The notes under the pieces: generated by a model
What the model saw: only the letters and a program-made list of their open reading frames with translations
Told to the model about the DNA's origin: nothing
The model's database searches: none
Shown: in pieces, positions 36,151-48,992 of the stretch
Layout: each line of letters starts with the position of its first letter
How positions within the stretch are numbered: position 1 is the first letter of the stretch
Position numbers and translations under genes: made by a program
Source: Emmonsiellopsis sp. PD_33
Lineage: Eukaryota; Ascomycota; Eurotiomycetes; Onygenales; Ajellomycetaceae
Direction: 5' to 3'
Length of the DNA: 64,000 nucleotides
NCBI GenBank assembly: GCA_032988165.1
Contig: JANTQF010000075.1
Location: forward strand, 1 to 64,000

Positions 36151-38974
36151 AGCATCAGAGTATAAAAAAAGGTTGATATCCTTACTAATATATTAAGTAA
36201 ACTAACTAACTTCACCATGAGAGGTGGCATCTTCACATACAGAGATAACATAAGTAAAAATAAAATAAAATTACTTTGCTAAATGGTGGCATCTCCACAG
36301 GTTGGAGGCATGGAAAGAGAATGCTTGAAAGAAATTTAAAATATAGAATAAATAGATAGGTATGTGTTGAACATATTAATAATGATTCAGATAGTATGAA
36401 AGATCTAAATAGCTGAGAGCTTAGAAAAAGAATTATTAAGATAGAGGCTACTTACTCATCTAGAAGTTTATATAGAGTCAGAATGATTATAGTCTCTAGT
36501 CAGCTAATCCATACTATCCTTAGCTTTTTAAGGTGTTTTTCTTTAATATTGTGCTAAAGTTAGCTTATAGCTTTATCAACATCATTCTGGGTTATCTCAA
36601 GTAAGAAGATATTCTTATTATCTTTCTATTATTCATTTTATAAAACTTTAATCTCCCATGTTCAGACATTATTATATTATTTGTTTATTACCTTGTAGTA
36701 TTCATTATGTATGCAGGTAAGATCTTACTTGTAGGCTAGTTACATTACTTTTATCTCACATGTGAGATCTTTAAGAGAACTGAAATCTTCATCAAAATGA
36801 ATAAACTATTTCTATAGGTAATATCTCAGACTGTTATAGAATTCCCATTCTAGGTAAGTTATATATAGATGGATGAAGATAGGTTTATTATCATTATATA
36901 TTTCAGAGATGTCACCTATCTTTCAATTTATAATATAATACAGAAAGGTACTATTTATTATCATATCTATCATTATTTTACATGGAATAGATTTAATGAG
37001 TTGGGGTGATACATCTAGAGTATTTCCTTTAATATTCTATTTATATTAAGAGGCTACCTATATTTTTAGCTCAGAGAAATGTAAGGTGTTGCCTGCTTTA
37101 AATGTTATAGGAGGTTAATTCTCTTTCTATTTATTATACCTACATTAGATTTCTTTCTTAAAGAGAATATTTCACTATTTATTAGTTCTTTAGATAAAGG
37201 TTCTCAGCTCATTCATCCATATCTTCTGTCTGGCTAGTATGATAAGGAGCTTTGGATTTACCAATTAAATCTCATTTATTAATAATTTACTATTAGTAAT
37301 AATAATAGCTGCTAGTTTCTTAGCTTTTATGACTTTTACTCCTCCTTACTTATGCAACATATCAAATATTAATTTAAAGTTTAAGATGTTTTCTTCATCT
37401 TACTGTAAGAAGATTTTACTATTATTATAATTATCATCATCATTCTAACCTACATCTTTATTATTAATATCCATCATCTCTTGATTATCATTCATAAATA
37501 GATCTTTCTCTATATACTTACTTTCATCCTCCTCTGTTTCTAGTTCTGGTGGAGATGGAGGTGGGCAAGCTTTATTTCAGATTTAATATTTTTAGTGTTG
37601 TGAGGACTCCAGTATGAGCTGCTGTTACTATTAGACCTTAGCTTTTCTATTCTTTAAAGTTTTTAGATTGATAGCCTTCTTCTTTTATCCTGTCATCTTA
37701 TTATTATAGTCTATAATCTCTGTTTTCATGCTATATCTAAACAGCCTGAGATAGTTAATAACTTCTTTGGTAGTTGCAGTAAATTCATTCTATCTAAATG
37801 CTTGTATGCATTACTGCTGATATTTATTTTGAATGCTGAACTCAGCTAGGTTTAAGTTACTATTTAATAGCTTACATCTAACTTTGGGGATTCTCAGGCT
37901 ATTATAGTTATAATGGAACTTCTTGATGGGGAGGTCAGAGTATAGTATTTTAATTATTTACCTCATACAGGTATTTTCTACTTCTCTCTTAGTGTCTATG
38001 ATACTACCTTATATGTCTTCATTGATTATTCTGAGGTTATATGTAGTTACCTGGTAGGAGAAGGAGTAATATATTAGAGCTAACATATTTATTCCTATTT
38101 GATATTATAGTTCTGACTTGATCCTGTATTATAAAAAACTCAATATATTAATATAGTTCTTTATTATTTCTTATCTATCACTACATAGAATTCATACTCT
38201 TATCCTTTGATGTGAGTGTTTAATTCTGAATTCAAAAGGGTCTACATCACTGTCTGATGCTTTCAGGCTTAAGGGCAGTTAGTAGTAGCTGCAGTTATAA
38301 TTTATTTCTGGTAGATAAAAATCAGAATATATGATTATAACTATATAGAGCATGCATTCATCTTTGAGTTCTCTAATTATATTTATTAGGAGCAGCTGGA
38401 CATCAATATCTAAGATACTAAACTATTATAAGATAGCATCACAATGGATTTATGAAGGTTTCAGAGCTAATGTTCAAATCAGTAATATGTGTAAGTTAAG
38501 TATTAAGTATTATATTATTTATTAAATCTTAATATCCTGGTAAAAGTGTTGCCTCTCTATCTATTTGATGTTGCTGTAATATATAATGTCAAAATCATAA
38601 TAAAGATCTTTAAGATGTATTAGTAGGTTATCTAAATCTAGGTATTAAATTATTATGAGAGTGGTAGTTTCTTCATGGCTGCTTGTCTGTTAGAGATGAG
38701 AATGCAAGGAGAGTAATTCAGTTTATTTTATATAATGTATTATTATAGTGAATAAAGGAGGTTGGATATCACATACTCATGGTGAATTCATTATTATGAT
38801 GATATTATTAATATAAGAAGTAAGTATATTTATTATTTATATTTCTAGATACTTAATGCCTGTAGAGAATTTATATTTTATATTATATGTATTTATAATA
38901 AAAATATTTACTTTCTTTATTCTCTTCAGCACCTTTACTTCTTAGAAGCTTTAGCAGGATATACTTTTTTATAG
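36151..38974 (-). other. Element B region beyond the chromodomain, unidentified
   Basis: About 2.8 kb between the integrase chromodomain and the left LTR. Standard chromoviruses end soon after the chromodomain, so this is extra. The minus strand shows a Pro/Glu-rich acidic segment near 37,490-37,580 (PPPSPPELETEEDES) and several open patches. I recognise no domain. It could be an additional ORF of this lineage or a captured sequence, and decay is heavy. Confidence 0.4.
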
Positions 38975-41900
38975 TTCTATATGAGCTCCTTTAATTTCTC
39001 AGTATCTATCTTATTTACCTATTGATTGTCCTTCAGCCTGTAGCCTTTTCATTATAGTAGGTACTAGATTTTACTATATAATATTCTCTTTGCTACTATC
39101 TTTTCCACTTCATATGTAGGGTTTTTGCTGGCTGCTACTAGTTTGACTGATGAGAGTTTCAGGTGTTAATATTTATAAGAATCTCTTTGTTGAGAAAGAG
39201 GTTCAAATATTATTATACTTATAACTAAATGAATCTTTATCATGTGTGGTAATTCTAGTTTATATGTAAGTAATTCTATTTGCTTAAGTATTCTAAATGG
39301 TTCAGTAAATTAATTATTATATTTATATGAAATCTTCACAGCTGATATCTTATATCCCTTATATAAGTAAAGAAGTACTCTATTCTCTATCTGAAAGCTC
39401 TATAGTATATACTTTTAGTTATAATAGTTCTTAGCTATTATGACTGCCTCATCAAGTGTTAGGATTATATCTCATTAGATATAGAAGTATGACATCATAG
39501 GCATTATTATTAATATTAAGATGGGTAAGTTGATGGTGATTTTATATATAACCTTATAAGCTGAGTGTTCTATTAATGTGGATTTAGCTATATTGAGATG
39601 AAAGACAATTATTAGTAATATTTATAGCTAGTTATGTAGATTTTTCATTGCCATGATAGTGTATCATAAAGTAATTTATATGGTTTGATTTGTTCTTTCA
39701 CTTTACCCATCTGTCTGCAAGTAGTAGGTGGTGGAATAGAGAAGCTCAACCTTAAGATGCTTGAATAGATTTCTCTATAGGTTACTAAGAAACTTGAGGT
39801 CTCTATCTGAGATAATCTTGTGTGAGATTCCCTAATCAGCTAGTAGTAGATAATTAAGTAGGATTTTTGCTCAATCCTCTACATTAAAGTCAGATTACTC
39901 AGAGATGATTATAATTTATTTGAAGAACTTGCATGTAATTAATATTACTATATTATATTTATCATCTAATAATGCAAGTATAAAGTTAATAATTATTATA
40001 TTATATGATATATTCATAGCTTGTATGAATTAGTACTATCTATAAGACTTATACTATAATATCTAATTAACTTAACAGTTAGAATAGTGCTTGATATACT
40101 TCTACAGCTCTATCATACAGTGATGTATCACCATATCTTATAGATTTTCCAAGGTTTGATTGAATCCTAAGTGGTTAGAAGTGTGAGTTAGATTAAAGAT
40201 TTCTTTGTGTAAAGCTCTCAGAATTATCAGGCACTTCATCTTATTACATGTATAGTATAGAATGCTATCCATTAGCTTATATAGGAGTCTAAATGATTTT
40301 TTAGCCATATTATTCCTTTTAAGAATCTCTATAACATGAGATAGCTTAATATTCTTAGAATATTCATTCTTAAGGTATCTTCAGAAATCATCAGACATTT
40401 CAACTAGAGTCTCTATATAATTATTATTAGTGGTAACATCATCATCTCCTCTCATATAGGTAAAATATATATTCTATATTTTTTCCAATAATTTATCTGC
40501 ATCTATCATTATCTTACTTCTGCTGAGCAGATGGGACAGTGCATCTAGCACAAGATGTAATTACTCAGATTTATATATTATCTTAATGTAGAATTATTAT
40601 AGATATATATCTATCTAAATTAATCATAAATTCTAACAGTCTGTTGCTGTTATTCTTAGGTGTATAGCTTTAAGTATTCTAGATATTAATTCATAGTCAG
40701 TATAGATAATAATATGCTTTGTTGAGACTTCTATTAGGTATCATACCTTATAAACTACTCATATTAAGCAGGCAATCTTAAGCTTAGTAGGCTAGTAATG
40801 ATTCTCAGCAGGGGTGAAGGTCTTACTGAGAAATAGAATTAATTTAACTAGTTCCTATAATAGAGATATTATATAGTCTACTGTCTTTAACATCAGTCAG
40901 CTATCTTTAATATGAAATATCATGACACTGAATCCTCACTTGACTGATACATCTACATTAATGAATAATACCTGCTAATTATTAGTATATACTAGAAAGG
41001 GTCAGATATAGAAAATCTTCTATATTACTTTAAAAACTATATATTTCATGATTATTTCATCTATCTTTATTACCACTATATAGATTATATGCTTGATGCT
41101 TATTATTAGTTCTATCTTGAGTAATTCCATTTTTCATTTCTAAAGCAGGTCTGCTATGTGAGTATACCATGAGATATACTGGTATAGCCAGCTAGTTAAT
41201 CCTATGTATTTCTTGAGATGTACTAGCTTCATAGAGAACTCTATTTCAGTGAGCATTTTGAGTTTCTCTTTATTGATAGATAAACCTAGTTCTGATACAT
41301 ACTAGTCTAAAAGATATATAAAGAGAAATCTAATGTAGGTCTTTTTCAGGTTAAGTACTATCCCTAGATTTTATAGTTACTGAAAGAGTTTATATAAGTA
41401 GATAACATAATATTTTCATATCTATAAATATACTACTAGATCATTAATGTAGACTCATATGAACTCTTTAAGATCTACTAGATGTCTATTAATTTACCTT
41501 TAAATATATGATATCAAGTTGATGTATTTTATTATTATAATATTAAAAATCTTCTATTCTTAGTGTGTAATAACCACCATCTTGATCTAGTCATCTAGAT
41601 AGAAGCACTAGTAGTAGAAAAAACTCATTGCATTTTCTACTATAATATATCATACTTTTTTCAATTCATGCAGAATATCTATCTATAGTGAAGCTAAATA
41701 TATATCAAGCTTCATAGCTTTATTAAGAGTTTAAAGGTCTACTATAATTCATCTTTTTCTCATGAGTTTTCCTTTATAATATATCATTCATCATACTATA
41801 AATACTGAGTAGGCTGAGTAGGTATGAGTTCTTACCTAGCTTATTCTTTCTTATAAGTATAGCTTATCAAACATGTCATCTATATATTTACAGTCCTCTG

Positions 41901-42960
41901 AACCCACTAGATATATTTTCACTATCTTAAATAGAGTAACTCTCTATTTAAGTAGTACTCTCATCTACTTCTCCTGCAGAATGTTCATAAATCCTCCATG
42001 GTCAGTAAAAATATCACTATATTTTTTAATAAAGTCTATAAAGATCTTCTTTATCTCATCATTCTCATAATATATGATCACTTTATTATCTAGTATGATC
42101 TTATTTACACCATTCTATATGATCTTTATCTACTGATAGTTGTAAGCTAAGTTCTTTATAATCACTAATATTATTACTTTATCTATCACATGAAACCTAT
42201 CTATAAATTCTATCTCTTATAGGATTCCCAACTTTAAATAGTGTGAGATGCAGACAGACTTCTCACTATTATTCCTTACTTAAATAAATGGTAATATGTG
42301 ATTCATAGTATGCACATGGAATATAAGCTATAGGTTAAATGATTTGAATAGATAATCCCTATCCTCTAGAAGCTCTACCTTCAAGTTTTCTCAGATACAA
42401 ATAGAAATTCTTACTTCTACTCTAGATGGCACTATAACATTAGTAGTAGTATATAGGAGCTAATTTACCTAATAGTTTAGCTTCAGAATTAAGATGAGAT
42501 TAATAATTACATTGCAACATCATATTAGTCAGGCCTTTTAGCTTGGGAAATTTAGGATCAGACCCTCTAGTTTAAGGTTATCTACCCCTACAAGTAGCTT
42601 TACTTGCAGGTTTTCAATGATGTGAGCTTCAATGAAGAGTTGGGCAATCACAGGCTTTCTAGATAGTAGTATTACTAGTATATAGAGTGAGATTATTATA
42701 ATCTCTAATAAAACTGACCCTTTACTAATACCCTGTATTATAATAGACTTGAATTGAATTATCTTAACCTCTAAATTCTATTACTTGAGTTAGTTATAGT
42801 TAATAAGCATTATAATGCATTCATTATTCAAATATATATTATCAGTCATATCAGACTTCATAATAAACATTTTTATTATAATATAATATTAAAATTAAAA
42901 AGTTGTTCCATCTATTATATACACCTGCAGCCTCTTAGATAAAATTACTGATAATAATAT
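38975..42960 (-). pseudogene. Element B pol polyprotein (PR-RT-RNaseH-IN-chromodomain), decayed
   Basis: Read on the minus strand. A protease/linker zone (about 42,960-42,100) includes IFTDHGGF and YIDDMFDKLYL. The reverse transcriptase shows GKLMRKR, IIVDLRTLNK-like (stop for Arg), and the catalytic loop VYINDLVVY near 41,446-41,470, where the first Asp of the YxDD box has become Asn. It then has GLSINKEKLKMLTEIEFSM and HLKKYIGLTSWLYQYI. RNase H shows VLFINVDVS, ILFLSKTFTPAE and IIIYTDYE. Integrase shows GIPHKIISDRDLKFLSNL and ELLYSTTYYLQTDG. The chromodomain (about 39,120-38,975) has NPTYEVEKIVAKRIL and TEKLKEL. Dozens of stops make it nonfunctional. Confidence 0.78.
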
Positions 42961-43418
42961 ATTAATATGCCAGGCAGCTAGTTCATTCTCATCTGCATGA
43001 TGCTCAGTAATATAATCATATAACTAATTATTGAATATAAAGATTATATTATAATTCAGGCAGTTAAAAATATCATATTCATCATTAAAGGCTAAGTAGT
43101 CATCAGCCTCTTCATAGCAGTTATTATCCTGCTGATTCATATTATTTTGATTCTTCTATTAATTATCTTTCTATTGACTGTCAGCCCAGTTTACTCATAT
43201 ATTATATCTTTAATAGCTGGTATTTCTATAGTTATTCTGTCATCAGAAGTTATTATTATCCTGATACTAATAATTATTATTATAATTATTATTTTAATAA
43301 CTCTAATAGCATTGATTATTCTAATTATAGTAGCTATTATTCTGAAGACACTAATTATTATTTCAGTAATTCTGATTGCTAGGCCTGATATCATCTTGAG
43401 GTTTCTTATCCTGATTGA

Positions 43419-43672
43419 TGTGAAGGGCTACACCCTTATACCCTATATTCATAACTTGCCTGAACTTCACCCAATCTCTGACTGCTCAATCAGATGCCTC
43501 TGACTGAGTCTTCATATAAATGTTTATCCACTCCAACCTCATATAATTTCCTTCTATTTATATCACATAATCTTGTGATTCCTTTTTCTTTTTCCTTCCT
43601 TTCTCTAGTAATTACAATCTTGATTCTAGTATATAGCTTGTATGATCTGCTTATTGGAGCACACCCATTACA
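43419..43672 (+). repeat. 5' LTR of element A
   Basis: 254 bp, TG...CA ends. It aligns without gaps to 48734-48987. By hand I find roughly 40 differences, all transitions, several as TG in one copy against CA in the other. Confidence 0.9.
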
Positions 43673-44099
43673 TTTTGTAATTACTTGCTTGATCTCTTCT
43701 TAGAGATCCTCATTATATTCACCCTTTAAATGTGATTCATATATATAGCAGATTCTTTCAAATGCAACTCATATATATAGCAAACTCTTCTAAAATTTAA
43801 AATACAACTCACTCAGCTCAGCTCTGCTGGATGATGTGTCAGCAAAAGGCCCTAAAGCCCTGACAATCTATATTAATATCTCATGAGATTTTCCTCTAAA
43901 CTTTCTGAATCCTCTAAACTTCCTGAATCCTCCAAACTCTCTAAATCCAAACAATCTTTTGAATCCATTATGAACATGAATTCTCCATGTGAAGACAACA
44001 TCTCTTCTCAGGGCCCTAATACTGAATTCTGAAACTTTGTCTAATAGCTCATGAATAAAATTAACCTTATCATCAAATAAAATCATATACTCATACTGA

Positions 44100-44965
44100 C
44101 TCTAGCTTCTATCCTGACTCCTGCTCATCCAACTACTCCTTTTGAGGACTTCCTGAGACACCTGAAAGAAAGGCTTATCACCCTTAAGAAATTTACAGGT
44201 AAATAAGTCTCTAAATACCCTGCCTGATGCCTCAGTGCAGAGGCTAAAATCACTTTAGACAGCCTTATAATTGGATCTCCTGCTGATCAGGCCTGGTATA
44301 TCTATACCTAACTCTCTGGCACTGCTATCACCCAATTTCATTCTTAGATGAAGGTCAATGCCAAACTCATTCCTATAACCCCTGATGTTATTCTTAACCA
44401 GCTTGACATTCTTTTCTCTGACCCTTCAGTGGCCTAGAAGGCCCTGACCTGACTGCATAGTGTTCACCAGAAAACCAATCTACTCTTCATCTTTCTTCTG
44501 AGATTCAATCAGAAGATCCTGGAAGCCAGTAGCCAGCTGTGGGATGACACTGTTAAGAAGGCCTTGCTCAAGAAGGCCATCAAGTTTGAACTCCTGTAGT
44601 AGACTGTTGCCTCCATTGAACCCTCTATATACTTTGAATATTATATGAAGCTCCACAGCATAGAGAACAACCTATCTGAGATCAAGGCCATTCAGGGCTA
44701 AATCCATGGTAGTACCCCTACCACCTCTAGGGAGGCCTTTCTCAAGACCTCTCTGCTGAAGGACCCAAACACTATGAACTGGATGCTTATAGGGCTTACT
44801 CATATGAATGCATTCTACATTCTGAATATAACTACTATCATCATCATTAACCACTGTGCCTGAGGTGTCTGCATCAACTGCAACAAACCTGGGCATAAAG
44901 CTGCTGACTGCCACAAAACCCATGTTCCCCTGAAACTATCCATATGGTCTGTAAATATACAAATC
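44100..44965 (+). pseudogene. Element A gag with CCHC zinc knuckle, decayed
   Basis: The plus strand reads TPAHPTTPFEDFLRHLKERL, then SPADQAWYIYT and NQLDILFSDPS, typical of a fungal gypsy capsid. It ends with an intact nucleocapsid knuckle CINCNKPGHKAADC (44870-44911), a CX2CX4HX4C motif that binds RNA. Internal stops include TAA and TGA. The N-terminal limit is uncertain. Confidence 0.8.
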
Positions 44966-45059
44966 AAGTTCAAAGAGGAGGAAGACTTCAAAGACATCAA
45001 GTCAGACTTGGGAAAAGACTAGCTTCTACACAAAATCATGAGCAGAAGCTCCTGGAGTT

Positions 45060-48000
45060 AGATAGGAAGACCTTTGAGAAGAAAATGACTATTCCAGTGA
45101 TCCTTGTATCTACTATAGTTAATCATTCTTTTAATATGAATGCTATGGTGGATAGTGGTTGCTATTACTATTCAATGATTCACCCTTGCATGGTTAACTG
45201 TCATAACCTCCTATGTATCCTGATTAACCTCTAAAAGATTGAAGGTGTCAATGGTGACATAGGCAGCTTCATATGAAATATGGTGAAGCTTGATGTTAAT
45301 ATTAGTAGATTTCTCCAAGAAAATACTTATGTATATGAGATTGAGAATCTCCTGTATGACTTCATACTAGGCCTATTATAGCTATCTAAACATTAAGCCC
45401 TTATTAATGCTCACAATTAATGTATCATATTCCCTGGAGGCATCTACATCTCTGAAAAAAATGTTCATAAGACTACTAACCTTTACTAAATCTCCACTAA
45501 TACTTATGATCTCCTCTGAAGTTATAATCAGAAATTTAAGTTTTGACCTCCCATTGAAATCTTCACTGCCAGCATGGCTAATATAGAGAAGGCCCTCTTA
45601 TAATTCTCTAAGAAGTTGAAGATCAACCCTGCAATAGTCCTCCCTCTGCACTATCACAAATTTCTTGATGTTTTTAACTATAAGGCCACTGAGAAGCTCC
45701 TGCCATTCTGCAGTGTGCATGATCATCATATTAAACTTGAGAAGATAGATGGTAAAGACTCTCAGCTGCCCTGAAGACTACTATACAATATGTTGTATGA
45801 TGAACTGCTTGTGCTCCACAAGACCCTTAATGACCTTCTGGATAAGGGTTTCATCTGAGTTAGCAATTTGCCTGCAGGCACACCTGTGCTCTTCATGAAG
45901 AAGTCAGATGGAGGCCTCTGGTTCTATGTTAACTATTAGGGCCTCAACTATCTCACCCAAAAAGATCATTACCCACTGCCATTAATTAATAAGACTCTCA
46001 AATGAATTGGCTGAGCTAAGTAGTTCACAAAGCTGAATGTTATTTCTGCATTCTATAAGATCTAAATTGCAGAGGGAAATGAATGGCTAATCACCTTTTG
46101 CACAAGATATAATCTATTTGAATGGACAGTTACCCTCTTTGGCCTCATAAATGCTCTGAGCACCTTCCAGAAATACATCAACTAGGTCTTATAAAACTAT
46201 TTAGATGAATTTGCTTCTACCTACCTTGATGACATTCTCATCTTCACTAATAGGTCCTGCAAGCAGCACTAAGAGTATGTCTGAAAAGTTCTTACCTACC
46301 TCTATAAACATAGTCTCCCAATTAACATCAATAAATCTACCTTTAAAGTTCAAGAGATGATCTACCTCAGCTTCATCATAGAGGTAGGGAAGGGAGTCTA
46401 TATGAACCTCAAGAAGATCACTGCTATCCTCAAATGAGAGGCCCTTATAACTGTAAAAGGCATGCAAGGCTTTCTAAAATTTGTGAATTTCTACTAATAC
46501 TTTATTTAGGATTTTTCTGACATTATCTGACTACTGATCAACCTCACACACAAAGATCAGCAGTTTCTATGATCTAAGGAGGTAGATAAAGCATTCATGC
46601 ATCTTAAATAGATGTTTGTCTTCATTCTGATGCTCATTGCATTTGACTCTGACTATTTAATAATAGTTGAAACAGACTCTTCTAGTTATATCACAGGTAG
46701 TACTCTCATGCAATGGGATAATGAAGGCATCTTGCAATTCTATGCATTTATGTCCAAGAAGCTCAACCCTGCTGAAGCCAACTATGAGATTTATGATAAG
46801 GAACTTCTCATCATTATCTGATGTCTAGAAGAATGGGACTTCAAACTCTACAGTATGAAAGACTTTAAAATCATTATAGATCACAAGAATCTCTAATATT
46901 TCATGATGACCTATAAACTCTCTAAATGCTAAATATACTAGGCTAAATTCCTCAGTCACTTTCATTTCACAATTCATTACTGCTCTGGCACAGAGAACTT
47001 CATGGCTGACATTCTCTTCCAATATGAACAGGATATACCTTCTAAAGACTCTAATACCTACTGAGTAAACTATGAATAGAGACTACTAGATTCATAGATT
47101 CTCAAAGAATTCAAAGCAATGCTGCACAGAGTGATATATACCTCATCTATTATCCTGCTAATTGTAACTGCCTCATTCCCACTCTAGGGACTCTAGGACA
47201 CTACTGCTACCTCCAATGAATACCTTCAAATGATGATTCAGATTGTCCAAGATAAAGCTTGCTATTTTCCACCTGAACTCCAAGCCCATGTTAATATCAC
47301 TGAATACTCTGTAGACCCTGACTTCTGACTACATTTCTGGGGGAGATAGTGAGTTCCTGATTCAGAACTGTTGCACACCTAAATCATATAAGAAACTCAT
47401 GATTCTCTGATGACCAGCTATCTGGGCTGTAAAGCACTCTACTGAATTTTATCCTGAGATTTTTATTAGCCTGACATGTCTCAGAGTATCTGACAGTTTA
47501 TCTGGAACTGTAACATCTATCAATTCATTATTGCCTGGTAGGACTACTACCAAGGTCTACTCAAATCTCTCCCAATCTCTGAATGTGTCTAGCATGATAT
47601 CATCATTAATTTTGCAGTAGACCTCCTCATGAGCAACAGCTGCAAGAATATCCTTATTATTATTAACTACCTCAGTAAAGGTGTTATCCTTAAACCCTGT
47701 GTGAAGATGGATGTGCCTGCAGTAGCTAAAGTCTTCCTCTGAAGTCTATTTTATCACCAGTATGATCTACCCTGTATAATTATCTCAGACTGTAGAACCT
47801 AGTTTATTGGAGCTATCTGGAGCTAAATCTACCAGCTTCTTAAGATCTTCTGGCACTTTTTGACTGCCTATCACCCCAAAACTAATGGCAGCACTGAATG
47901 TATGATCCAGACAACTAAGAACTACCTCTGAAAGTTCTATTTGTACATCTAGGATGACTGGAATGAACTCCTCCTGCATGCTGAACTTACAATCAATGGC

Positions 48001-48609
48001 TGTGATACTATTAGTACTGGTGTTAGCCTGTTTTTCCTCTTATATGGTTACAATCTTGAAGTCCTTGATCTCATCAAATTACCTGAATCTTCCACTTTAC
48101 CCCACAGTCTGATCCAAATTGTGGATACCATCATCTTGAAACTCCAGTAAGCTCACAAGTGGGCTGAATCCTCCATGGCCAGTGCCCAGCAGAACCAACA
48201 GGACTGTGCAAATACCTACTAAAATCCTGCTGAATACTACAAGGTGGGTAATAAGGTCTAGCTAGACCTCTAAAATATTATAACTGATCATCTATCTTGC
48301 ATGCTTAACTACTAATATGCCAAGTACACCATCATTGAAGTCCTGAGAAGTCATAACTACCATCTTAACATATTGCCTAGGATTCACAATATATTTCATA
48401 TGAACCTGCTCTACAAAGCCTCTACCAACCCATTCCCCTCACAAGAGATCACTAACTGGCATCCACCTGGCATCATTGAGGAAGATAATGAGGTAGAATA
48501 TGAGATTAAAGCCATCCTCAACTGCCACTACTGTGGACAAGAATTCCAGTACCTGATGAAGTGGCTTGAATATGAAGCCCCTTCATGGGAATTAACCTCT
48601 GCCCTGTAA
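45060..48609 (+). pseudogene. Element A pol (PR-RT-RNaseH-IN-chromodomain), decayed
   Basis: The protease region holds NAMVDSGC with the catalytic Asp codon at 45151-45153. The reverse transcriptase shows LLDKGFI, GTPVLFMKKSDGGLWFYVNY, KDHYPLPLINKTL and the intact catalytic YLDDILIF (YLDD at 46222-46233). RNase H shows [19 protein letters not shown] and [20 protein letters not shown]. Integrase shows IIINYLSKG, IIISDCRTQFIGAIW and FLTAYHPKTNGSTE. A C-terminal chromodomain (EVEYEIKAILNCHYCGQ, FQYLMKWLEYEAPSWEL) marks it as a chromovirus, a type whose integrase is guided to modified histones. In-frame stops at former Arg or Gln codons occur throughout, so no product is possible. Confidence 0.88.
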
Positions 48610-48733
48610 GACATCACTGCACTCACCCATTATGAAAAGCTGCACCCACCTAATAAGACTCTGCCTGCACTACCTCACATCTAATTTTCTGAGCCCTCCC
48701 ACCCACCCTCTGAATCCAAATAGGGGGGGATAA

Positions 48734-48987
48734 TGTGAAGAGCTATGCCCTTATACTCTATATTCATAGCTCACCTGAACTTCACTCAATCTCTGACTGC
48801 TCAATCAGATACCTTCAACTGGGCCTTTATATGAATGTTTATCCACTTCAACCTTGTGTAATTCCCTTCTGTTTATATCACATAATCTCATAATTCCTTT
48901 TCCTTTTTCCTTCCTTTCTCTAGTGATTACAATCTTAATTCTAGCATATAGCTCACACAATCCACTTATTGGAGCATGCCCATTACA
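48734..48987 (+). repeat. 3' LTR of element A
   Basis: 254 bp, preceded by a G-rich polypurine tract and followed by the ATTGA duplication. Same length as the 5' copy. Confidence 0.9.
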
Positions 48988-48992
48988 ATTGA

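Larger units (their letters stand above)
43419..48987 (+). mobile_element. Ty3/gypsy chromovirus A, plus strand, inserted in element B
   Basis: 5569 bp with 254-bp LTRs starting TGTGAAG and ending CATTACA, flanked by the 5-bp duplication ATTGA (43414-43418 and 48988-48992). A purine tract (AGGGGGGGATAA, just before 48734) serves as the polypurine tract. Gag with a zinc knuckle, protease, reverse transcriptase, RNase H, integrase and chromodomain follow in standard order. It keeps a clearly higher GC content than its surroundings and legible domains, but no CG was seen and many Arg or Gln codons have become stops (for example CGA to TGA). It is the youngest of the three nested elements and is dead. 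Confidence 0.9.

Noticed and set aside
43147..43503. 118-codon Ile/Leu-rich open frame
   Set aside because: It is low-complexity translation of AT-rich mutated DNA and runs across the border of element A into its LTR.
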